Origin: an uncultured Solobacterium sp.
GTDB taxonomy: Bacteria; Bacillota_I; Bacilli_A; Erysipelotrichales; Erysipelotrichaceae
NCBI GenBank assembly: GCA_900554555.1
Contig: USIC01000052.1
Coordinates: 1 to 6,376, forward strand
Length of the DNA stretch: 6,376 nucleotides
Direction: 5' to 3'
A model generated the notes under the pieces. It had not been told where the DNA came from. It saw nothing but the letters and a program-made list of their open reading frames with translations, and searched no databases. A program made the position numbers and the translations under genes. How positions within the stretch are numbered: the first letter of the stretch is position 1; the number at the start of each line of letters is the position of its first letter. Positions 1 through 4,990 of the stretch are shown here, piece after piece.

Positions 1-1
1 G

Positions 2-1024
2 CGTGAGGTAGGCATTACATTTATCTTTGTTACCCACGATCAAGAAGAAGCTCTAACAATGTCAGATAAGATTGTTATCTTAAGAGATGGTGATATTGAG
101 CAGGTTGGTTCTCCAACAGAAGTTTACAATGAACCAATTAACCAATATTGTGCACGTTTTATCGGTGACTCAAATATCATCGATGGTGTAATGAAGAAGG
201 ATAATCTTGTTAACTTCGACGATGTAGATTACAAGTGTGTAGATTATGGCTTTAGTGAGAACGAGCCAGTTGATATTGTAATTCGTCCTGAGGATATCGA
301 CATTGTGTCTAGAAATCGTGGTTTGTTAAATGGTGAAGTAAAGTCCGTATTATTCAAGGGTGTTCATTATGAAGTCATCGTAGAAACATCATCTGGTACA
401 TCTAAGACGGTTACCATGCATGTAACAGGAGAACATGACGTCATTAATCAGGAAGCGAGAGAACGTATTAGTGCGTCTTCCTTTACAATGGACCTTGAAG
501 ACGTAGATCAATTAACAGACTCTGAAGTTATCGCACGTGCAAATGCGCAAGCATGGACAGATGAGGGTGAGGATGTTTCCTTAACACACGTTGAATATGA
601 TGTGAAGAAGGAAATTGGTACATACTCATGTACATTCGCTACTGGTGCAGGCACAAAGATTACAGTTAAAATCAATGTAGTTAAACCAACAGCAGTTGAA
701 GATGTGGACAATGAGGAAGGTATTCAGGCGTTTGATTTCTACCGTACGGTTGATGAAATCAAGGAATCTGTAGCGTTAGATACAGACTTGATTCGTTGGG
801 CGGATGCGTATGCTTGGAATATTGAAGATGATTCTCGTGTTGAAATCTGGGATGTGAAGTATGACTTTGATGATGAAAATATCACAGAAGGTGATTACCA
901 GATTACATTCTCTACACAGGGTCGTGAGTTAAAGATTGAAACTACAGATAAGATTGAAGCAGGTGAAAGAATTGGATTAGAGTGGAATCCTGAGGATATC
1001 CATGTTATGAGAAAGATGGGTTAA
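2..1024 (+). CDS. potA: Spermidine/putrescine ABC transporter ATP-binding protein PotA (5' partial)
   Basis: This is the C-terminal 340 residues of the transporter ATPase; the start and the Walker A, signature and Walker B motifs lie before the window. The reading frame is open from base 2 and enters at the ABC switch region, with THDQEEALTMSD (switch His codon 35-37), then the D-loop-distal strand and the GSPTEVYNEP segment typical of PotA/MalK-type ATPases. The VIRPEDIDIV stretch (about 275-304) and FKGVHYEVIVE (353-385) are TOBE-domain hallmarks, and FKGVHYE is typical of PotA. Unusually, the TOBE domain is interrupted by about 180 residues containing two related Ig-like repeats (467-679 and 722-946) before it resumes with an AGERIGLEWNPEDIHVM-type end. 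Family knowledge: it energises polyamine import on the cytoplasmic face of the PotBC channel. It lies 6 nt upstream of potB in the same operon. The identity is firm; the role of the insert is unknown. Confidence 0.93.
   Translation, partial: REVGITFIFVTHDQEEALTMSDKIVILRDGDIEQVGSPTEVYNEPINQYCARFIGDSNIIDGVMKKDNLVNFDDVDYKCVDYGFSENEPVDIVIRPEDIDIVSRNRGLLNGEVKSVLFKGVHYEVIVETSSGTSKTVTMHVTGEHDVINQEARERISASSFTMDLEDVDQLTDSEVIARANAQAWTDEGEDVSLTHVEYDVKKEIGTYSCTFATGAGTKITVKINVVKPTAVEDVDNEEGIQAFDFYRTVDEIKESVALDTDLIRWADAYAWNIEDDSRVEIWDVKYDFDDENITEGDYQITFSTQGRELKIETTDKIEAGERIGLEWNPEDIHVMRKMG
467..679 (+). repeat. PotA insert, Ig-like protein repeat 1
   Basis: About 71 residues inside the PotA TOBE region. 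The repeat has an opening I-x-A-x-x-F, a short helix ending A-x-A-W, then V-x-Y-D and a closing G-x-Y-x-x-T-F-x-T strand pair, followed by alternating hydrophobic residues. The same skeleton recurs at 722-946, so I read it as an intragenic domain duplication that has diverged. The pattern resembles small beta-sandwich (Ig-like) repeats of Gram-positive surface proteins. That fold is an inference from the pattern. Confidence 0.65.
722..946 (+). repeat. PotA insert, Ig-like protein repeat 2
   Basis: Second copy of the repeat seen at 467-679, separated from it by an acidic linker of about 14 residues (680-721). The shared landmarks occur in the same order: I-x-A-x-x-F, D-x-x-x-I-x-x-A-x-A-x-A-W, V-x-Y-D and G-x-Y-x-x-T-F-x-T. 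By eye roughly a quarter to a third of aligned residues are identical, and the DNA has diverged, so this is an old duplication and not a recent tandem copy. The TOBE domain resumes directly after it. Confidence 0.65.
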
Positions 1025-1030
1025 TGTGCG

Positions 1031-1816
1031 ATGAAGTCATTTAATAAATTAATCTATCCGTATTTTGTGTGGATGATGATCATGATTGTTATTCCGATGT
1101 TCATGATTGTCATGTACGCAATGACAGTAAAGGGTAATTCCGTTTTAACACTTCAATTTACATTCGATAACTTCACTCGTTTCTTCAATGATACGATTTT
1201 CCCTAGCGTTTTATGGCGTAGCTTAAAGATGGCTTTCGTTACAACTGCAATTTGTATTCTTGTTGGTTATCCAACTGCATATATCATGGCAAAGCTAAAG
1301 AGTGGTTCACAAGCAATTATGGTATTACTTATTACACTACCTATGTGGATTAACATGCTTGTACGTACGTATGCATGGAAGGGTATTTTAGGTTGGTTTG
1401 GTTTCAGTAGTGAAATCAGAGTATATATCGGTATGGTATACAACTTCTTGCCATTTATGATTCTACAAATTTATACAGCTCTTTCTAAGATTGATAAGAA
1501 TTTATTGATTGCGGCTAGTGACTTAGGTGCGGATAATAAGCAGACATTCTTACGTGTCACATTACCACTTTCTTTAAGTGGTGTTGTAAGTGGTATTACT
1601 TTGGTATTCTTACCAGCAGTATCCAGCTTCTTTATTCCTAAGCTACTTGGTGGTGGTCAGTATGTGCTGATTGGTAACTTGATTGAAGATTACTTCATCA
1701 AGACAGGTGACTGGAACTTTGGTTCTGCAATTAGTTTGATTATGGCAATCATCATCTTGATTTCAATGTATGTTACAAAGAAATTGGATAAGGAACCAGC
1801 AGAGGAGGCAGACTAA
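1031..1816 (+). CDS. potB: Spermidine/putrescine ABC transporter permease PotB
   Basis: A 261-residue integral membrane permease, one of the two channel subunits. Hydrophobic segments lie near residues 9-31, 62-86, 95-112, 131-151, 185-202 and 232-248, fitting a six-helix layout. The cytoplasmic EAA loop that docks on the ATPase is clear at about 158-188 (LLIAASDLGADNKQTF, then LPLSLSG). VYNFLPFMILQIY (137-149) and the late LIGNLIEDYF segment are typical of PotB. The loop between the third and fourth helices (about 117-131) looks some 20 residues shorter than in E. coli PotB, recalled from memory. The ATG follows the potA stop by 6 nt without a strong Shine-Dalgarno sequence, so translation is probably coupled. 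The last base of its stop is the first base of the potC start. Confidence 0.94.
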   Translation: MKSFNKLIYPYFVWMMIMIVIPMFMIVMYAMTVKGNSVLTLQFTFDNFTRFFNDTIFPSVLWRSLKMAFVTTAICILVGYPTAYIMAKLKSGSQAIMVLLITLPMWINMLVRTYAWKGILGWFGFSSEIRVYIGMVYNFLPFMILQIYTALSKIDKNLLIAASDLGADNKQTFLRVTLPLSLSGVVSGITLVFLPAVSSFFIPKLLGGGQYVLIGNLIEDYFIKTGDWNFGSAISLIMAIIILISMYVTKKLDKEPAEEAD

Positions 1817-2631
1817 TGGAAAAGAAAAATTCTATTTTCGGGAAGTTATATCTTGCCCTCATCTTGGCATTCTTCTATTTGCCAATTCTCTATGTAGTAT
1901 TCTTTAGTTTCAACCGTTCTAAATCACTTACTCGCTTTACTGGTTTCTCATTACGTTGGTATGAGAACATGTTTAATAACCGTTCTATCTTAGAAGCAAT
2001 CTATTACACGGTTTTATGTGCGGTACTAGCGACATTGATTTCTACACTTATTGGAACAATCACAGCAATTGGTCTTTCCAAGTCTAAGCGCATTACACGT
2101 GAGTTATTCCAACAAGTAAATAACTTACCAATGCTAAATCCAGAAATCGTTACTGCGATTGGCTTAATGTTGTTTTTTACATCATTGAGAGTTCAAACTG
2201 GATTTACTACGATGTTATTAGCGCATATTGCTTTCTGTACACCATATGTAATCCTATCGGTATTACCACGTTTACGTCGTATCGATAAGAACATGGCAGA
2301 GGCTGCGTTAGATTTAGGTTGTACACCATGGCAAGCGATGTGGAAGGTTATCATCCCTCAGATTAAGGGTGGTATTATTGCGGGTGCACTTGTGGCATTC
2401 TCGATGTCATTCGATGACTTCGTTATCTCCATGTTTACGACAGGACCGGGTGTTTCCAATATCTCTATCTATGTTTATGCAAATGTAAAACGTGTTAACC
2501 CAACAATTAATGCGTTAAGTGCAATTATTGTTTATGTCATCACAGTTGTACTCATTGTCGTAAATGTTGTACCTATGATCAATGAAAGAAGAAAGGCAAA
2601 GTTAAATGCGCAAATTACAGAATCTAACTAA
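1816..2631 (+). CDS. potC: Spermidine/putrescine ABC transporter permease PotC
   Basis: A 271-residue permease that pairs with PotB. Six hydrophobic segments are visible, the first at about 11-31 and the last at 235-254. The EAA loop at 160-189 (MAEAALDLGCTPWQAMWKV, then IIPQI) is a very good match to the consensus, and SFDDFVISMF (198-207) is the PotC/YdcV-type motif. The N-terminal segment with FFSFNRSKSL and FSLRWYENMF is also characteristic. The start overlaps the potB stop as TAATG and has a strong ribosome-binding site, AGAGGAGG at 1801-1808, 7 nt before the ATG. The last 26 nt overlap potD. Its length and motifs are normal for the family. Confidence 0.95.
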   Translation: MEKKNSIFGKLYLALILAFFYLPILYVVFFSFNRSKSLTRFTGFSLRWYENMFNNRSILEAIYYTVLCAVLATLISTLIGTITAIGLSKSKRITRELFQQVNNLPMLNPEIVTAIGLMLFFTSLRVQTGFTTMLLAHIAFCTPYVILSVLPRLRRIDKNMAEAALDLGCTPWQAMWKVIIPQIKGGIIAGALVAFSMSFDDFVISMFTTGPGVSNISIYVYANVKRVNPTINALSAIIVYVITVVLIVVNVVPMINERRKAKLNAQITESN

Positions 2632-3715
2632 ATTAGTATTATGCGCTGCACTTGTAACTCCACTTATTGGTTGTGGTGGAGATGAAGAAGGTGCAGTAAA
2701 GCAAGTTGGTGACGCAAAAGAGATGTTTGGCTGTAACGTTATCAATGTATTCAACGCAGGAGAATATATCGGTGAAGGAGTCATTTCTGACTTTGAAACT
2801 ATGTATAATGCAAAAGTTAACTACGATCTATTTGAGTCCAATGAGATGATGTATACAAAGTTACTTGGTGGCTCATCCTATGATGTACTTGTGCCTAGTG
2901 ACTATATGATTGAACAGTTACTAGCTGAGAAGATGTTACAACCTTTAGATAAGAAGTCATATGAAAATCTTGGCTTACTCAATCCATCGGTTGTAGAGTC
3001 TCAAAAAGGCTTTGATCCAACTCTTGAATATTCTGTACCATATTTCTGGGGCAATGTTGGTCTTGTTTATAACAAAACTACCGTTGATGAGAAAGATATT
3101 GAAGAAGAAGGTTGGGACATTCTTAAAGATCCTAAATATAAGGGAAGAATCTTCTTCTATGACTCACAACGTGATGGCTTCATGATTGCCTTTAAGGCTC
3201 TTGGCTACTCCATGAATACAAATGATCCAAAGCAAATCCAGGAAGCTTATGAGTGGCTATCAGAGATGAATGCAACAATGGAACCTGCATATGTTACAGA
3301 TGAAGTTATTGATGGCATGACAAATGCTGAAAAGGATATCGCTGTCATGTATTCAGGTGATGCGACGAATGTTCTTACGGAAAATATGGATATGAGTTGG
3401 GTAGCACCAAAACAAGGCACAAATGTTTGGATTGACGCAATGGTTATTCCGAAGAACAGCAACTGTCCAGGACTTGCCAATAAGTTTATTGATTACATCA
3501 TCAGTGAAAGGGTTCAGTCACAGAACTCAGAGTGGGTTGGATATACACCAGTTGATTTAAGCGTTCAAGAAGAACTTGCAGGACCTGATGGTGAATTTTT
3601 TGAAAATCCAGCATATGTTCCACGTACAGGATATAAATTAGATGAAACATTCCATTTCGATGAGCAGCTCAAAGCAAAACTCTCAGACTTATGGAATAAG
3701 GTCAAAGTACAATAA
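2606..3715 (+). CDS. potD: Spermidine/putrescine-binding lipoprotein PotD
   Basis: A 369-residue extracytoplasmic substrate-binding protein. Residues 1-23 form a lipoprotein signal: basic start, hydrophobic core, and lipobox LIGC with acylated Cys23, so it should be anchored to the outer face of the membrane. The mature part has the PotD pattern: FNAGEYIGEG (49-58), FESNEMMYTKL (76-86), YDVLVPSDY (92-100), PYFWGNVGLVYN (145-156), VWIDAMVIP (274-282) and GYTPVD (312-317). Aligned by eye with E. coli PotD, the ligand residues Glu36, Ser83, Tyr85, Trp255, Asp257 and Tyr293 correspond to Glu53, Ser98, Tyr100, Trp275, Asp277 and Tyr313. Two aromatic positions differ: Trp34 is Ala51 and Trp229 is Tyr249. 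The start lies inside potC in another frame, with AGAAAGG at 2589-2595 as the likely ribosome-binding site. Polyamine binding is likely; spermidine versus putrescine cannot be decided. Confidence 0.94.
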   Translation: MRKLQNLTKLVLCAALVTPLIGCGGDEEGAVKQVGDAKEMFGCNVINVFNAGEYIGEGVISDFETMYNAKVNYDLFESNEMMYTKLLGGSSYDVLVPSDYMIEQLLAEKMLQPLDKKSYENLGLLNPSVVESQKGFDPTLEYSVPYFWGNVGLVYNKTTVDEKDIEEEGWDILKDPKYKGRIFFYDSQRDGFMIAFKALGYSMNTNDPKQIQEAYEWLSEMNATMEPAYVTDEVIDGMTNAEKDIAVMYSGDATNVLTENMDMSWVAPKQGTNVWIDAMVIPKNSNCPGLANKFIDYIISERVQSQNSEWVGYTPVDLSVQEELAGPDGEFFENPAYVPRTGYKLDETFHFDEQLKAKLSDLWNKVKVQ

Positions 3716-3750
3716 CCGTTTTCTCACTTTCAAAAAATTACAAAAAATAT

Positions 3751-3780
3751 TTGTAAACTAGAAATAAAAAGTGATATACT
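3751..3780 (+). promoter_or_regulatory. Candidate promoter P1 upstream of the tRNA genes
   Basis: TTGTAA at 3751-3756 and TATACT at 3775-3780, separated by 18 bp in AT-rich DNA. This fits a sigma-A type promoter reading toward the tRNA genes, with initiation expected near 3787. It is predicted by sequence only. Confidence 0.5.
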
Positions 3781-3784
3781 TCTA

Positions 3785-3813
3785 TTGCATTCGGGGAATG
3801 CTTTCAGTATAAT
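3785..3813 (+). promoter_or_regulatory. Candidate promoter P2 of the tRNA-Cys/tRNA-Leu unit
   Basis: TTGCAT at 3785-3790 and a perfect TATAAT at 3808-3813 with the optimal 17-bp spacer. Initiation is expected near 3820, giving a 5' leader of about 22 nt before tRNA-Cys. Of the two tandem candidates this has the better -10 and spacing. The spacer and the end of the -35 box contain a perfect inverted repeat (3788-3802). Confidence 0.62.
3788..3802. repeat. Inverted repeat overlapping the P2 -35/spacer
   Basis: GCATTC and GAATGC flank a GGG spacer, a perfect 6-bp dyad. In RNA reading through from potD it would be a short hairpin followed by only TTTC, too poor in U for a convincing terminator. 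In DNA it could be a protein-binding site over the promoter. Neither role is proven. Confidence 0.5.
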
Positions 3814-3818
3814 AATAA

Positions 3819-3840
3819 AGCGCTGTAAATTTACAGGGCT
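3819..3840. repeat. Palindrome in the tRNA-Cys 5' leader
   Basis: CTGTAAATTTACAG at 3823-3836 is a perfect 14-bp palindrome. After one G/G mismatch, three more pairs (AGC with GCT) extend the dyad to 3819-3840, so it ends one base before the mature tRNA. It lies just downstream of the predicted P2 start, where either an operator or a hairpin in the precursor leader is possible. Confidence 0.6.
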
Positions 3841-3841
3841 T

Positions 3842-3915
3842 GGTTCCTTAGCCAAGTGGTAAGGCAGCAGACTGCAACTCTGCGAGCGCCGGTCCGACTC
3901 CGGCAGGAACCTCCA
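3842..3915 (+). tRNA. tRNA-Cys (anticodon GCA)
   Basis: A 74-nt cloverleaf. The acceptor stem is GGTTCCT with AGGAACC, discriminator T (as usual for Cys), and CCA is encoded at 3913-3915. The D arm reads GCCAAGTGGTAAGGC, and the anticodon stem GCAGA/TCTGC encloses loop CTGCAAC with anticodon GCA. The variable loop is 4 nt, and the T stem GCCGG/CCGGC is intact. The odd feature is the T loop TCCGACT: position 55, normally the U converted to pseudouridine, is C. All stems pair, so it otherwise looks functional. tRNA-Leu follows after one base. Confidence 0.96.
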
Positions 3916-3916
3916 T

Positions 3917-4003
3917 GGAGATGTGGCGGAATCGGCAGACGCAACGGACTTAAAATCCGTTGTCTGAAAGGACGTATGGGTTCAAGTCCCATCATCTCCA
4001 CCA
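3917..4003 (+). tRNA. tRNA-Leu (anticodon TAA)
   Basis: An 87-nt class II tRNA with a long variable arm. The acceptor stem is GGAGATG with CATCTCC, discriminator A (expected for Leu), and CCA is encoded at 4001-4003. The anticodon stem ACGGA/TCCGT encloses loop CTTAAAA with anticodon TAA. The T arm ATGGG-TTCAAGT-CCCAT is canonical. It reads UUA (and UUG by wobble). It is cotranscribed with tRNA-Cys and followed after 2 nt by a terminator. Confidence 0.97.
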
Positions 4004-4005
4004 TC

Positions 4006-4035
4006 AAAAAATGCTTACTTCGGTAAGCATTTTTT
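4006..4035 (+). terminator. Intrinsic terminator of the tRNA unit (UUCG loop)
   Basis: A perfect 13-bp inverted repeat, AAAAAATGCTTAC against GTAAGCATTTTTT, around a TTCG loop closed by C-G, a very stable tetraloop. The T run follows the GC-containing stem core, and the matching A run upstream makes it potentially bidirectional. It ends transcription from the tRNA promoters and any read-through from the pot operon. Confidence 0.93.
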
Positions 4036-4050
4036 ATGTACATACGATAT

Positions 4051-4074
4051 AAAAAAGTGATGGGTGTCCATCAC
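4051..4074 (-). terminator. Intrinsic terminator of the minus-strand membrane protein gene
   Basis: Read on the minus strand, GTGATGG and CCATCAC form a perfect 7-bp stem with loop ACAC, followed at once by six T (4056-4051). The stem begins at the last base of the final sense codon and includes the TGA stop, so terminator and gene end overlap. It lies 15 nt from the tRNA terminator, so the convergent units are separated by two terminators. Confidence 0.85.
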
Positions 4075-4421
4075 ATAAAACGAGGTAATGCGATACAAAG
4101 AAGAATGAGTACAATACTAGCAAATAGTGGAGTGTTGTGACGTTGACTTCTTTCTAGGAGGATACGTTTGCGATAATCAGCGTACGTTGGATCTAAGTCC
4201 TTACTCCTTTGGAATTCAAGAGAAGAGAAATCACCCTTGAGCCAAGCCTGTCTAAATGTTCCAATAAAGAATAGAATGGCTGTTAGAATCCCAAGACTGT
4301 TTAAGAAACCGAAACGAAATGGTTGTTTTATAATACCAACTATAATAGAAATAAGTATTACAACTCCGACGTAAATCCATACTTTTGTATCCCTAAATGG
4401 GTGAATTAACTTTTTTAACAT
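4071..4421 (-). CDS. Small integral membrane protein of unknown function
   Basis: A 116-residue protein with three hydrophobic segments, about 14-31, 39-56 and 98-113, and a strongly charged loop between the second and third (57-97) carrying TYADYRKRILLER (79-91). The layout loosely recalls the DUF3899 group of small Firmicute membrane proteins, but I cannot confirm that. It is a real gene and not a shadow frame: it has no competing gene on the plus strand, membrane protein composition, a promoter-like sequence in front and a terminator on its stop codon. The ATG at 4421 has no visible Shine-Dalgarno sequence, and an in-frame extension is blocked by a stop just upstream. It is a single-gene unit, divergent from sepF and convergent with the tRNA genes. 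No function is assigned. Confidence 0.75.
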   Translation of the reverse strand: MLKKLIHPFRDTKVWIYVGVVILISIIVGIIKQPFRFGFLNSLGILTAILFFIGTFRQAWLKGDFSSLEFQRSKDLDPTYADYRKRILLERSQRHNTPLFASIVLILLCIALPRFM

Positions 4422-4427
4422 GGTTAC

Positions 4428-4455
4428 ATTTTAACCGATATTTTGAACATGACAA
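4428..4455 (-). promoter_or_regulatory. Candidate promoter of the minus-strand membrane protein gene
   Basis: On the minus strand, TTGTCA (4455-4450) and TAAAAT (4433-4428) are 16 bp apart. The -10 box ends only 6 nt before the ATG at 4421, so transcription would begin at or very near the start codon. This agrees with the lack of a ribosome-binding site. Confidence 0.5.
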
Positions 4456-4491
4456 TATCCTTGATTGTGATTTGTTGAAAATGTGTACTTA

Positions 4492-4512
4492 TTTACAGAA
4501 ATACGATGTAAA
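4492..4512. repeat. Inverted repeat TTTACA/TGTAAA in the divergent intergenic region
   Basis: TTTACA (4492-4497) and TGTAAA (4507-4512) are separated by 9 bp. The half-site is the same as in the tRNA leader palindrome at 3823-3836. In AT-rich DNA a 6-bp dyad can arise by chance. It lies upstream of both divergent promoters, a position compatible with a regulator site. Confidence 0.3.
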
Positions 4513-4526
4513 CCGCTTGGATAGCG

Positions 4527-4555
4527 TTGTTTATCATTTTTAGGAATGGTATAAT
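4527..4555 (+). promoter_or_regulatory. Promoter of the sepF-ylmH-divIVA operon
   Basis: TTGTTT at 4527-4532, a 17-bp spacer, and perfect TATAAT at 4550-4555, preceded by TG at 4547-4548, which makes an extended -10. Initiation near 4562 gives a short leader of about 20 nt that contains the sepF ribosome-binding site. No terminator or further promoter is evident until the T-box region, so the three genes are likely one transcript. Confidence 0.72.
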
Positions 4556-4582
4556 AAGAATCATAAAAAAGGGAGATTGTAT

Positions 4583-4990
4583 ATGGTATTCAACAAGATT
4601 AAAGAATTCGTCGCACCAGTAGATGAAGATGAAGATGAAGGCGAAGAATTACAATTCACAGGAAGAGAGGTACAACCAGTGAGTACTTACGAGTCAAAAC
4701 AAACAAATTTGAATAACATTTCTAAAAATACACAAATGGTAATGTTCGAGCCAAGAAGTTTCGAACAGGCTGAGGAGATTGCTCGTCACTTAAAACAAAC
4801 ACGTGGCTGTATTATCAACTTGCACCGTTTACAAAGAGAATATGCTCAGCGTACAATTGATTTCTTATCTGGTGTTGTATTTGCATTAGATGGAACAATT
4901 CAGAAAGTTGGTCATAATGTTATCTTCTGTGCTCCAAGAAACGTTGGTGTTGAAGGTAATATCTCACTTGATAAGGGTGAAGATGAATAA
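4583..4990 (+). CDS. sepF: Cell division protein SepF
   Basis: A 135-residue SepF. Residues 1-12 (MVFNKIKEFVAP) form the amphipathic membrane-targeting helix, 13-50 an acidic then polar flexible linker, and 51-124 the globular dimerising domain with FEPRSFEQAEEIARHL (55-70), INLHRL (78-83), RTIDFLSGVVFALDGTIQKVG (90-110) and IFCAPRNVGV (114-123), all family hallmarks. SepF tethers FtsZ to the membrane and supports septum formation. I chose ATG 4583, with AAAGGGAGA at 4568-4576 placed 6 nt upstream. An in-frame TTG at 4577 directly abuts that ribosome-binding site and is unlikely. It is the first gene of the operon, and its stop overlaps the ylmH start by 8 nt. It is slightly short for the family, mainly in the linker. 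Confidence 0.95.
   Translation: MVFNKIKEFVAPVDEDEDEGEELQFTGREVQPVSTYESKQTNLNNISKNTQMVMFEPRSFEQAEEIARHLKQTRGCIINLHRLQREYAQRTIDFLSGVVFALDGTIQKVGHNVIFCAPRNVGVEGNISLDKGEDE

Noticed and set aside
508..711. Minus-strand open frame within potA
   Set aside because: It is antisense to the repeat insert, low complexity and unsupported. The plus frame has clear domain structure.
3724..3774. TCACTTT/AAAGTGA dyad after potD as a terminator
   Set aside because: The 37-nt AT-rich spacer makes a poor hairpin, there is no T tract, and the 3' arm touches the P1 -10 box.
3831..4043. Minus-strand open frame of 70 codons
   Set aside because: It runs antisense through tRNA-Cys, tRNA-Leu and the terminator. It is the familiar spurious reading of tRNA complements (MGLEPIRPFRQ...), not a gene.
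4577..4582. TTG start giving SepF two extra residues
   Set aside because: It abuts the GGGAGA ribosome-binding site with no spacing. ATG 4583 has proper spacing and gives the usual SepF N-terminal helix.
4890..4982. Upstream ATG for ylmH
   Set aside because: It would overlap sepF by about 100 nt, has no ribosome-binding site, and adds residues unlike the family. ATG 4983 has AAGGGTGA in front.
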